DNA of 21,893 nucleotides, taken from NCBI GenBank assembly GCA_910587495.1, contig CAJUMT010000028.1, positions 1 through 21,893 on the forward strand. The letters are read 5' to 3'. The notes under the pieces were generated by a model, which saw nothing but the letters and a program-made list of their open reading frames with translations, did no database searches and was not told the origin of the DNA. The stretch comes from an uncultured Lachnospiraceae bacterium (GTDB taxonomy: Bacteria > Bacillota_A > Clostridia > Lachnospirales > Lachnospiraceae). Both the position numbers and the translations under genes were made by a program. This document shows, one piece after another, positions 1 through 7,665 of this stretch (its first letter is position 1; each line of letters begins with the position of its first letter).

Positions 1-2847
1 CTATCATACAGGTTTGCTCCAGTTTTGTATAGGTACCCACTATCTACCGTTTACGAATTAAAAAGGCAGATCGGGTCTATACAGAAGAATTGTAATGAAG
101 CGCATGAATCTATATTGACAGATTGGGTGTTTTATTTAGATGAAGATTACTATGAGGGAATGTCAGCGGAGTATCAGTCTTATATTGAGGCCAGTAAAAA
201 AAGGAAGTTGAATAAAAAATATGTGATTGCCTGTCCTGTAGATGTATATGTTTACGATTCCGACCATAATCTGGTTGGATATGTGGAGGATAACAGGCCT
301 TATTGCGAAAGCGGCCTGACGGTCGCCGTACAGGGAGAACAGAAAGAAATCCTTTTTTATGATGACGGCGAATACCAGATAGAATGTATCGGGACTGATA
401 CCGGAATGATGGATATTACAGTCAATGAGTATGGAGAAGGAGAGAAAGAGACAAGAACAGTCAATTTCTATGACATTCCTCTGGAAGACCAGAAAAGTTA
501 TGAGATGACTGTGAATGGTTCGACACAGAAGGATTCCTATTCCCTGGCCAAAGAGAACGGCGACGAAATCCTTCCGGATGCCGACAGTGGGACACAAAAA
601 GAAGATACGGCATATAAATTAAAGATAAGTTCCGGCACGATTTTGTACAATGACGAACCTTTATTTGAAGCGGAACTTCATGAAAATGAAACAGTAGAGA
701 TCCGGGCGTTTGTGGCGGACGGATATGAGTTTGCCGGATGGATTTCTGACGTGTCAGATGTGGTGTTCGGAAATGCTGCAGAACAGATCACGACAGTGCG
801 TATGCCGGGAAAAGATATTTCCGTCACGGCGTTATTGCGTAAAGCAGACGGAGAAGTAATTAATCCGGCGGAAGTCCATAAAAAATTTACGGTGTCATTC
901 AATCTGCAGGGACATGGAACTGTTTTGGAGTCTTATGCCGATGTAAAAAGCGGAAGCAAAATAGAAGCGCCGAAGGAGCCGGATGAAAAGGGTTATAAAT
1001 TTACCGGTTGGTACAAAGAAGCGTCATGCCAGAATCTATGGGATTTTGAAAAAGATATAGTTGTATCTGATATGACTTTATATGCGGGCTGGGAAGAAGA
1101 AAAAGAACCAGAACCTGGAACAGACGAAACGGCATATACGGTAACATTTAACCTGCAAGGCAAGGGAACCGCCTTGGAAGAATATGCGGGTTATGTAGAT
1201 ATCGTCCCGGGTAGTACAATCAAAGAGCCTGTCGTGCCTGGGGCGGAAGGGTATCAGTTTACCGGCTGGTATAAAGACGCAGAATGTACGGCGAAGTGGG
1301 ACTTTACCAAAGATGTGGTAAACGCGGATATGACTCTTTACGCCGGATGGGAGGAAATTCCTGCCCGCGGCGAAGGAGATGTCCTGCCGGGAGATAAGCC
1401 TGCGGATGGCAAGATTCCGGACGGTATCTGGATGGCAGGTATAGGAGAGTATACATATATCAGTGCGCTGACTACGCCCGAAGTGCGCGTTTACAACCAT
1501 GACAGACGGTTAGTAAAAGGAAGAGATTATACGGTCAGTTACAAAAATAATAAAAAAGCGGCAAAGTCTGATGATAAAAAGGCTCCCACGGTCATTGTCA
1601 AAGGAATCGGCAATTACACTGGTACAGTTTCCAGGACATTTACGATCCGCCAGGCCGAATTGACAATAGACTGTCTTGTTGCCTCGTCCGACTACTGTGC
1701 AGGAAATTCCTATGCGCCTGTTGTCATGCTAGACGGAAATGTCCTGAAAGCCAGAACCGATTATACGATTGCTTATTACCATGAAGGGAAAAAGCTGAAA
1801 AAGCAGCCTGTCACGGAAGGAAGCTATTCCATGCGTATCACCGGCAAGGGAAGCTGCACGGGCGATTTCCTGTTCCCTTATAAGGTTATAAAAGACGGAA
1901 AGATCAGCATTTCCAAGGGTAAAGCTATTGTGCCAAGTATGGTCTATGGAGGAAAAGAACCGACAGTAAGCCTCACTGTAGACGGCAGGACGCTGACATC
2001 CGGAACGGATTATACGGTCAGATTTACCGGTGCTGGCGCAAAAGGCACGGCGACGGCTGTTTTTACAGGAGCAGGAAAATATACCGGCGTCTTGAAGAAA
2101 GCATTTAGAGTAAAAGCAGTTCCGCTTCCGAAAGAAAGTGTCGTTGTTGCTTCCTCTGCGCCCTATGAAAAAGGCGGTGCGAAAGCAGAAGTTATCGTTA
2201 CGGTAAACGGAGCGAAGTTGACGGAAGGAGTCGATTACATTGTGTCTTATAAAGGGAATGCTAAGCCTGGCGGACTGGCGACGGCAACCGTAAAAGGAAG
2301 AGGCAATTACAGCGGGAGCCAGAAAGGCTTGTTCAAAGTTACAGAAAAAGACCTGGCAACAGAAGGCGTGCAGATTTATGTTTCCGATGCTGCCATAGAT
2401 AAAAAACCTGCCGTGATGATCTATGATACGAATGGAAAAAAACTGTCCGCGGGCAGTGATTATACAGCAAAAATTGACACTGCTTCCCATAAAGTGACGA
2501 TTACAGGCGGCAAAAATCGTCTGTATACTGTCAGTACGCCCATCATGCGGGATTATCATGAGCTGGCAGCAGGTAAGGTGATTACATTTGTTTCACTAAA
2601 TAGAAATGCGGATTCTTTCCCGGGGAAATTTCAATATGCCACGAAAGGTATTGAAATGGATAAAGGCTGGCTGACCGTAAAGGCAGGAAAAAATGTCCTG
2701 TCTGCCAATGATTTTGAAGTGGTCGGGTATGTGAACAACACTTCCAAAGGCACGGCTGCGGTCATCATTCAGGGTATCGGGGGATATGGCGGAATAAAAG
2801 CGTTGAATTTTAAAATCCAGCCCCGAAATATACTGTTTCTTGAATAA
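1..2847 (+). CDS. Large secreted/surface protein with InlB B-repeats and Ig-like repeats (5' end outside window)
   Basis: The frame is open from base 1. The first possible start, TTG at 25, has no ribosome binding site, so this is read as the C-terminal ~948 residues of a longer protein. Numbering from the TTG: a region around 65-160 has the look of a Lachnospiraceae extracellular domain (CPVDVYVYD, ending in VNFYDIPL). A bacterial-repeat domain follows at about 195-272 (GYEFAGW). Two InlB/Listeria-Bacteroides repeats lie at about 288-357 and 370-444, each running from TVSFNLQG/TVTFNLQG through FTGWYK to MTLYAGWEE. From about 475 to the end there are roughly six Ig-like repeats with the recurring pattern DYTVSY...GNYTG...F. 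No LPXTG, choline-binding or SLH anchor is visible at the C-terminus (ends NILFLE), so any anchor would be upstream. Probable role: adhesion or surface display. The family call is firm; the function is inferred. Confidence 0.85.
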   Translation, partial: LSYRFAPVLYRYPLSTVYELKRQIGSIQKNCNEAHESILTDWVFYLDEDYYEGMSAEYQSYIEASKKRKLNKKYVIACPVDVYVYDSDHNLVGYVEDNRPYCESGLTVAVQGEQKEILFYDDGEYQIECIGTDTGMMDITVNEYGEGEKETRTVNFYDIPLEDQKSYEMTVNGSTQKDSYSLAKENGDEILPDADSGTQKEDTAYKLKISSGTILYNDEPLFEAELHENETVEIRAFVADGYEFAGWISDVSDVVFGNAAEQITTVRMPGKDISVTALLRKADGEVINPAEVHKKFTVSFNLQGHGTVLESYADVKSGSKIEAPKEPDEKGYKFTGWYKEASCQNLWDFEKDIVVSDMTLYAGWEEEKEPEPGTDETAYTVTFNLQGKGTALEEYAGYVDIVPGSTIKEPVVPGAEGYQFTGWYKDAECTAKWDFTKDVVNADMTLYAGWEEIPARGEGDVLPGDKPADGKIPDGIWMAGIGEYTYISALTTPEVRVYNHDRRLVKGRDYTVSYKNNKKAAKSDDKKAPTVIVKGIGNYTGTVSRTFTIRQAELTIDCLVASSDYCAGNSYAPVVMLDGNVLKARTDYTIAYYHEGKKLKKQPVTEGSYSMRITGKGSCTGDFLFPYKVIKDGKISISKGKAIVPSMVYGGKEPTVSLTVDGRTLTSGTDYTVRFTGAGAKGTATAVFTGAGKYTGVLKKAFRVKAVPLPKESVVVASSAPYEKGGAKAEVIVTVNGAKLTEGVDYIVSYKGNAKPGGLATATVKGRGNYSGSQKGLFKVTEKDLATEGVQIYVSDAAIDKKPAVMIYDTNGKKLSAGSDYTAKIDTASHKVTITGGKNRLYTVSTPIMRDYHELAAGKVITFVSLNRNADSFPGKFQYATKGIEMDKGWLTVKAGKNVLSANDFEVVGYVNNTSKGTAAVIIQGIGGYGGIKALNFKIQPRNILFLE

Positions 2848-2856
2848 ATAACCAGG

Positions 2857-2902
2857 AAAAGAGCCATTTGATCAATCAGTAAAGGATCGAACGGCTCTTT
2901 TT
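2857..2902. terminator. Bidirectional hairpin terminator
   Basis: AAAAGAGCC at 2857-2865 pairs with GGCTCTTTT at 2893-2901, with an inner GATC/GATC pairing, and T-runs on both strands. It closes the surface-protein gene on the plus strand and can also stop the toxin-antitoxin transcript arriving on the minus strand. Confidence 0.8.
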
Positions 2903-2939
2903 CGGGTGATTATATGTTAAAAAAGAACAGCCTGGGAAA

Positions 2940-3254
2940 TTAACGTAAGATACCTTCATAATCCTGCAGATCATGGTAGATTCCCTCAACATAAGCCCTA
3001 TCTCCATCTACAGTATATACCATCAGATACTTATGTTTCTGAAAATGAATTGTACGATAGCCTTTGGCCCGTAATATGCTGTCATCACAAAACTTTAGCG
3101 AGCAAGCCACACGGGAAAGGCGGGCTACTGTGTCGTCAAAATCATCTGCGACGCTTATTGCAGCCTGTTGATTTTGAAGCTCGTAAAGCAGATAATTTAT
3201 AATTTTGTGGAAATGTGTTTGTGCCTGCACAGACAGAACGACATCATATTCCAT
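2940..3254 (-). CDS. RelE/ParE-superfamily type II toxin
   Basis: This 104-residue protein starts MEYDVVLSVQ. The C-terminal half has the family pattern of a basic YRTIHFQKHKYLMVYTV strand pair followed by VEGIYHDLQDY, as in ParE/RelE toxins (mRNA interferases or gyrase inhibitors). A longer reading from 3305 exists, but ATG 3254 is preferred. It has GGAGG about 10 nt upstream and overlaps the end of the antitoxin gene by 11 nt, the usual translational coupling. Length fits the family (90-110 residues). Whether it cleaves mRNA on ribosomes or poisons gyrase cannot be decided from the sequence. The open frame and intact partner suggest a functional module. Confidence 0.8.
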   Translation of the reverse strand: MEYDVVLSVQAQTHFHKIINYLLYELQNQQAAISVADDFDDTVARLSRVACSLKFCDDSILRAKGYRTIHFQKHKYLMVYTVDGDRAYVEGIYHDLQDYEGILR

Positions 3255-3483
3255 ACTCTTTTCTGACCTCCGCAATAAAATCCCCGGCTTCCTGATACTC
3301 GCCATTCTGGATCTGCCGCCGGGAAACCTCCAGGTCTTTGTAGATATCCTCCCTGCTTTTTAACGGGAATGGGCATCCTTCATCACGCCGCTTTAGAAGT
3401 TTTCTGGCGAAATTCTGGATTTCTGCCAGATCAGCTTCCGGCATGACTTTTATCATAGAAATAGTGCTTTCTAACATAGTCAT
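3244..3483 (-). CDS. Type II antitoxin, partner of the RelE/ParE toxin
   Basis: This 79-residue acidic protein lies directly upstream of the toxin and overlaps it by 11 nt. ATG 3483 is preceded by GGAAGGAG with 7 nt spacing; an in-frame ATG at 3477 is less well placed. The N-terminal third (ISMIKVMPEADLAEIQNFAR) looks helical and the C-terminal part (DIYKDLEVSRRQIQNGEY) is a typical toxin-wrapping tail. I do not see a clear ribbon-helix-helix, PHD or XRE DNA-binding motif, so the antitoxin subclass is open. By analogy with such pairs it should neutralise the toxin and may repress the shared promoter. Confidence 0.72.
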   Translation of the reverse strand: MTMLESTISMIKVMPEADLAEIQNFARKLLKRRDEGCPFPLKSREDIYKDLEVSRRQIQNGEYQEAGDFIAEVRKEYGI

Positions 3484-3543
3484 TACATTACTCCTTCCTG
3501 ACCGGTTATGATATCATGGTTATTTGGTATTTGCTTATGTCAT

Positions 3544-3572
3544 ATTATAGCATCTTATCTGCCGGATAGAAA
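3544..3572 (-). promoter_or_regulatory. Promoter of the toxin-antitoxin operon
   Basis: On the minus strand a perfect -10 TATAAT lies at 3544-3549, with a weak -35 TTTCTA at 3567-3572 and a 17-bp spacer. It sits about 60 bp upstream of the antitoxin start. The 289-bp gap between the antitoxin and the next plus-strand gene (3484-3772) holds this promoter and a possible plus-strand promoter. Confidence 0.5.
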
Positions 3573-3613
3573 CCCTTTGTGCTGGGAAATGGCTTTTTTT
3601 CTGGCTGAATATA

Positions 3614-3622
3614 TGGTAAAAT
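3614..3622 (+). promoter_or_regulatory. Possible extended -10 promoter for the zinc-binding protein gene
   Basis: TGGTAAAAT at 3614-3622 matches an extended -10 (TGnTATAAT) at five of six hexamer positions. There is only a T-run where the -35 would lie (3594-3599). It would give a leader of about 145 nt before ATG 3773. Weak evidence. Confidence 0.3.
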
Positions 3623-3772
3623 GGAAAAACAGTTTGAAGATGGCGGAAGGAGCGTGGAAAGAGGGGGAGATGACGGGATAGAGAAGATCCTGAAATACGG
3701 GATTGCCTGCTATAAAAAGAGGTGCAGGGTTTTATTGGCAGAAAAATAGATAAAATAAAAAGGGGAACGATT

Positions 3773-4495
3773 ATGAGCGAGAGAACAAAGGGAAAATGCA
3801 AATATTGTGGTAAAGAATATGCGGGGAGTTATATGGGCAGGCATCTGTCTTCCTGCAAGGAACGCCAGCAAAGGCTTGCCGCAATGACAGGAGAAAGGCA
3901 GTGCGGATATTTTCTGCTGTATATTAGTGCAAAATATGACAAGGATTATTGGTTATTTATTGAGATACGGGATACGGCGACATTAAAGGATCTGGATGAT
4001 TTTTTGAGAGATATATGGCTGGAGTGCTGCGGGCATCTGAGTGCATTTGATGTATGCGGAGTGCGTTATGAAGTAATGCCGATGGAAGATTTATTTGGAG
4101 GCGAGAGGTCTGAAACCATGAACCATAAATTAAAATCCGTGCTGGAAGAGGGCATGACATTCGGTTATGCATATGATTTTGGCTCTACCACAGAGCTTGT
4201 GATTAAAGTGGTCAATTGCAGGACAGGCAGTATGCAAAAAGATAAGATCACTATTTTGTCCAGAAATAACCCAATAGAGTACCTGTGTTCCGAATGCGGG
4301 AAAAAACCGGCAAAATTTATTTGTTTGGAGTGTTACTGGGAGGGGGAAGGATTTTTGTGTGAAGACTGCGCTGAAACCCATGAGTGCGGAGAAGAGATGC
4401 TGCTGAATATTTGTAATTCCCCAAGAATGGGTGTCTGCGCATATGACGGAAGTGACCTGTATCCAGATCAGTTTGTGCCGGATCAAGTTGATTAA
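3773..4495 (+). CDS. pRiA4b ORF-3-like protein with N- and C-terminal zinc-binding clusters
   Basis: This 240-residue protein starts at ATG 3773, preceded by AAAAGGGG; the longer frame from 3722 has no ribosome binding site. The N-terminus carries a CCHC finger (C9, C12, H24, C28). Residues about 44-160 match the pRiA4b ORF-3 / IS1096 TnpR-like fold: WLFIEIRDTATLKDLDDFLRD, a stretch ending FDVCG, then MTFGYAYDFGSTTELVIKV. The C-terminal third has a second cysteine cluster (C172-x2-C175, C184-x2-C187, C196-x2-C199, then H203 and C205) resembling a B-box or treble-clef zinc site. The family is widespread, sometimes linked to mobile elements, and of unknown biochemical role. No transposase or terminal repeats are seen here. 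It ends 40 bp before the glycan cluster and might be transcribed into it. Confidence 0.75.
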   Translation: MSERTKGKCKYCGKEYAGSYMGRHLSSCKERQQRLAAMTGERQCGYFLLYISAKYDKDYWLFIEIRDTATLKDLDDFLRDIWLECCGHLSAFDVCGVRYEVMPMEDLFGGERSETMNHKLKSVLEEGMTFGYAYDFGSTTELVIKVVNCRTGSMQKDKITILSRNNPIEYLCSECGKKPAKFICLECYWEGEGFLCEDCAETHECGEEMLLNICNSPRMGVCAYDGSDLYPDQFVPDQVD

Positions 4496-4535
4496 GTAAT
4501 CTGTTTAGTAAGATGAAAGGCAGGGGGATCCCCTC

Positions 4536-5747
4536 ATGAAAGTGTTACAGATCAGTACTGTATGCGCCAGCGGCAGCGTGGGGCGCATTATGGTGGATAT
4601 TTACCATATGCTTGAGAAAAACGGCGATCAGCCCATGATTGCTTATGGGCGTCAGGGCGCGCCGGAGGGCGTAAATGCATATCACTTTGGAAATAATTTA
4701 GATATGCTGATCCATGTATTGTCTACCTTTTTTAAAGGGGAACATGGCTTTTCCTCCGCCGCACAGACGAAAAAGCTGATCCGCAGGATAAAAGCCTGGG
4801 ACCCGGACGTGATTCATCTGCATAATATCCATGGTTTTGTGCTTCAGACTGAACTTTTATTTGCATATTTAAAAGGGGCAAATAAACCGGTAGTCTGGAC
4901 ATTACATGACTGCTGGCCCTATACCGGTCACTGCGCTTTTTATGACTATACCGGCTGTATGGGCTGGAAGACAGGCTGCAGCAGCTGCACCCAGTACCGT
5001 AAGACGTATCCTTATGCACTTTTTAAAAACAATACTGCACAAAACTATATAAGAAAAGAAGCCGCATTTACAGACGTAGCGAATCTGACAATCGTAACTC
5101 CTTCTGACTGGCTGGCAGGTCAGGTGAAACAGTCGTTTTTAAAGGACTATCCGATTCAGGTAATTCCGAACGGAATCGACCAGTCCCGGTTTTACCCGGT
5201 TAAAAGCCGTCTGCGCTCATCGCTTGGACTGGAAAATAAATTTGTGATACTGGGTGTCGCCAATATATGGGAGCGGCGCAAAGGTTTTTTTTATTTTCTG
5301 GAATTGTCTAAAAGGCTTTCCAGGGAGTTTCATATTATATTGATTGGACTTAATAAAAAGCAGAGGAAAGGTCTTCCTGCCAATATTACGGGGCTTGCCC
5401 GTACTGCCAGTGTGGAAGAACTGGCAGCTTATTATTCCATGGCGGATGTATTTGTCAACGCGACGCTGGAAGACAATTTTCCTACTACGAACTTAGAAGC
5501 GCTGTCCTGCGGGACGCCGGTTATTACTTTCGATACCGGCGGAAGTCCGGAGAGTCTGGATGAAAGCTGCGGCCGAATCGTTCCCAAAGGGGATCTTAAG
5601 GCGCTTCTTACTGCGGTTCAGGATGAAAGAAACGAGCCGAAATATCAGGAGGCCTGTCTTAGAAGGGCACAACAATATGACAAATACGACCGTTTTAAGG
5701 TGTATGTGGAACTTTATCATACGCTGGTTTATGGAGAAAACAGATGA
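4536..5747 (+). CDS. GT4-family glycosyltransferase (group 1)
   Basis: This 403-residue protein is a GT-B fold retaining glycosyltransferase. The N-domain runs about 1-190 (MKVLQISTV; DVIHLHNIHG at 91-100; WTLHDCWPYTGHC at 121-133). The C-domain carries IPNGID at 210-215 and the donor-binding segment EDNFPTTNLEALSCGTP at 312-328, a variant of the EX7E motif. The cluster of cysteines (C126, C133, C141, C148, C151) is characteristic of one WcaC/WcaL-like subgroup. The start is preceded by CAGGGGG. It is the first of nine plus-strand genes and its stop overlaps the next start by 4 nt (ATGA). Expected role: cytoplasmic sugar transfer to a lipid-linked glycan. Sugar donor and acceptor are unknown. 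Confidence 0.88.
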   Translation: MKVLQISTVCASGSVGRIMVDIYHMLEKNGDQPMIAYGRQGAPEGVNAYHFGNNLDMLIHVLSTFFKGEHGFSSAAQTKKLIRRIKAWDPDVIHLHNIHGFVLQTELLFAYLKGANKPVVWTLHDCWPYTGHCAFYDYTGCMGWKTGCSSCTQYRKTYPYALFKNNTAQNYIRKEAAFTDVANLTIVTPSDWLAGQVKQSFLKDYPIQVIPNGIDQSRFYPVKSRLRSSLGLENKFVILGVANIWERRKGFFYFLELSKRLSREFHIILIGLNKKQRKGLPANITGLARTASVEELAAYYSMADVFVNATLEDNFPTTNLEALSCGTPVITFDTGGSPESLDESCGRIVPKGDLKALLTAVQDERNEPKYQEACLRRAQQYDKYDRFKVYVELYHTLVYGENR

Positions 5748-6490
5748 GAATATTACCAAAAGTGTCGGTTATCACGACGACCTACAATGATGCGGACAAC
5801 CTGGAAACAATCATGGAGCAGGTGGCCATGCAGGACTATGAAAATCTTGAATATATCATTATAGACGGGGGCTCCACGGACAGGACTCCGGAACTGATCC
5901 GCCGGATGGAAGACAGGATGCCTGGAAAGATATCCTGGATCTCGGAGCCGGATCATGGGATTTATGATGCTTTGAATAAAGGCATACGGATGGCAACCGG
6001 AGATATCATCGGCTGCTGTTTTGACACTTATGCGGACGAAACGGTGATCAGCCGGATGGTGGATATCATGGAGCTGGAAGGAACCGATGGTGTTCACGGG
6101 GATCTTTGCTATATGGACGGGGAAAAGGTGGTCCGCAAATGGCATCAGGGTCAGGGGACGATCCGGACCGGCTGGCTGCCCGGCCACCCTACTATGTACC
6201 TTCGCAGAAAAGTATATGAGACTTACGGTCTGTACAAGACCGATTATCATATATCGGCAGATTATGAATTTATGGTACGGATTTTATATCATAAACAGGT
6301 AACACTTTCTTATATTCCGGAAATACTGATTTATATGTCCTACGGAGGGACAAGCAACCGGAATTTCGGTGCATATCTGGAATCTCTCAGGGAAGGCCAT
6401 CGGGCTTTGAAAGAAAACGGCGTACCCTTTGCCTGGTTTACGGATTTGTGCCGTACTCTGCGTGTGCTGCTGCAATTTGTGAAAAAGTAG
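5744..6490 (+). CDS. GT2-family glycosyltransferase (WcaE-like)
   Basis: This 248-residue GT-A fold transferase starts in an ATGA overlap with the GT4 gene. Visible motifs: VSVITTTYNDADNLETIM near the N-terminus, IIDGGSTDRT at about 39-48 (nucleotide binding), EPDHGIYDALNKGIRMATGD, then GWLPGHPTMYLRR and DYEFMVR. This order matches the colanic-acid WcaE-like branch of GT2. Where most GT2 enzymes have an N-S/A-D-D-x-Y metal-binding motif, this protein reads CCFDTYADE, so the DxD site is rearranged. The reading frame is intact and the remaining motifs are conserved, so it is probably an active subfamily rather than a pseudogene. It lacks membrane segments and should act in the cytoplasm next to the GT4 enzyme. 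Confidence 0.87.
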   Translation: MRILPKVSVITTTYNDADNLETIMEQVAMQDYENLEYIIIDGGSTDRTPELIRRMEDRMPGKISWISEPDHGIYDALNKGIRMATGDIIGCCFDTYADETVISRMVDIMELEGTDGVHGDLCYMDGEKVVRKWHQGQGTIRTGWLPGHPTMYLRRKVYETYGLYKTDYHISADYEFMVRILYHKQVTLSYIPEILIYMSYGGTSNRNFGAYLESLREGHRALKENGVPFAWFTDLCRTLRVLLQFVKK

Positions 6491-6573
6491 CATATTTTCC
6501 CAAAGTATGATATACTGCGCGTGTGCAGGTAAACTCTGCGGGTACTTTTGCAGGGTAAGATTGGGAGAATTTT

Positions 6574-7263
6574 ATGAAAAAATTAGTCATTATTCCTGCC
6601 TACAATGAGTGCAGAAGCATTTTAAAGGCAGTGGACGATATCCGGCGCAACGCGCCCGGGTTTGATTATATAGTTATCAATGACTGTTCGACTGACAATA
6701 CGCTGGACGTCTGTAAGAAGAACCGTTTGTGTTATGTCAATTTGCCCGTGAATTTGGGAATTGGCGGCGCTGTGCAGACAGGCTATATCTATGCTTTTCA
6801 GAACGGCTATGATCGGGCCGTGCAGTTCGACGGAGACGGTCAGCATGATGCATCGTATTTAGAAGCGATGGCGCGGCAGATGGATGAGACAGGCAGTGAT
6901 ATGGTGATCGGCTCCCGTTTTATTGAGCGAGAAGGATTTCAGTCCTCAGGACTTCGTCGGGTAGGAATCCGATATTTTTCCCTGCTGATCCGGCTTTTGA
7001 CCGGCAGCCGGGTGACAGATCCCACATCCGGCATGCGTATGGTAAATCGGGATGTGATGCGCGTTTATGCGGACAATTATCCCAAAGACTATCCGGAGCC
7101 GGAGAGCGTGGTCGCTATTTTGCGCAAGGGGAAAAAAGTAACGGAAATGCCAGTAGTTATGAGAGAAAGAAAAGAGGGCAGGTCGTCTATCGGCGGTGTA
7201 AAGTCTGTCTATTATATGATTAAAGTGACGCTGGCAATCCTGATGGAGCGGCTGAGGGGTTAG
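6574..7263 (+). CDS. DPM1-like polyprenyl-phosphate glycosyltransferase (GT2, no membrane anchor)
   Basis: This 229-residue protein has the dolichol-phosphate-mannose-synthase pattern: LVIIPAYNE at 4-12, VINDCSTDNT at 34-43, NLGIGGAVQTG at 60-70, the DxD region QFDGDGQHD at 84-92, VIGSRF, DPTSGMR at 149-155 and DYPEPE at 172-177. It should move a sugar from a nucleotide donor to polyprenyl phosphate at the inner membrane face. It has no C-terminal transmembrane pair. The next gene, a DUF2304 membrane protein 16 nt downstream, is the usual partner of such short enzymes. GGGAG lies upstream of ATG 6574. The 83-bp gap before it shows no convincing promoter, so it probably belongs to the same operon. 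Confidence 0.88.
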   Translation: MKKLVIIPAYNECRSILKAVDDIRRNAPGFDYIVINDCSTDNTLDVCKKNRLCYVNLPVNLGIGGAVQTGYIYAFQNGYDRAVQFDGDGQHDASYLEAMARQMDETGSDMVIGSRFIEREGFQSSGLRRVGIRYFSLLIRLLTGSRVTDPTSGMRMVNRDVMRVYADNYPKDYPEPESVVAILRKGKKVTEMPVVMRERKEGRSSIGGVKSVYYMIKVTLAILMERLRG

Positions 7264-7279
7264 GAGGATAAGAGATTTT

Positions 7280-7663
7280 ATGATGACAGTAAAACTGCAG
7301 ATTGTCATAGGACTGGCGATCGTGGCAGTCTTTGGCACATTGGTCAATATGATACGAAGAAGAAGTCTGGAATTAAAATATGCCCTGTCCTGGATGCTGG
7401 TCTTATTTGCCCTGCTTGTCTTTGACTGCGCGCCCAGGCTTTTGATCGTCGTGTCGGATTTTTTAGGTATCTACGCACCGGTCAATATGATCTTTTTCCT
7501 GGGTTTTTGCTTTTCTTTGCTGATTATATTTTCCCTGACCGTCGCTTTGTCGAGGACGTCAGGCAGCGTAAGGACGCTGGCGCAGACGGCGGCGCTGCAT
7601 GAAAAGCGGTTGAAAGAACTGGAAGAGGAACTGGAAAAAGAGAGACAGAAAAAGGAATCATAA
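7280..7663 (+). CDS. DUF2304-family membrane protein
   Basis: This 127-residue protein has three hydrophobic segments (about 6-25, 33-58, 65-90) and a charged C-terminal coiled coil (KRLKELEEELEKERQKK). Small proteins of this type, annotated DUF2304, usually sit beside DPM1-like GT2 genes, as here. Inference: it anchors the preceding soluble enzyme or helps move its polyprenyl-linked product. ATG 7280 has AGGAGG at 7262-7267, which overlaps the stop codon of the preceding gene; an ATG three bases later is an alternative start. The stop lies 2 nt before the next gene. Confidence 0.8.
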   Translation: MMTVKLQIVIGLAIVAVFGTLVNMIRRRSLELKYALSWMLVLFALLVFDCAPRLLIVVSDFLGIYAPVNMIFFLGFCFSLLIIFSLTVALSRTSGSVRTLAQTAALHEKRLKELEEELEKERQKKES

Positions 7664-7665
7664 AG

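Noticed and set aside
3621..3749. 42-codon open frame starting MEKQFEDGG
   Set aside because: No ribosome binding site; its ATG overlaps a probable -10 element; no recognisable protein character.
4524..4533. GGGGATCCCC palindrome over the ribosome binding site of the GT4 gene
   Set aside because: No loop is possible, so it cannot form a useful RNA hairpin; too short to claim as an operator.
6511..6516. TATACT as a promoter for the DPM1-like gene
   Set aside because: No acceptable -35 at 16-18 bp; the genes are otherwise packed as one operon.
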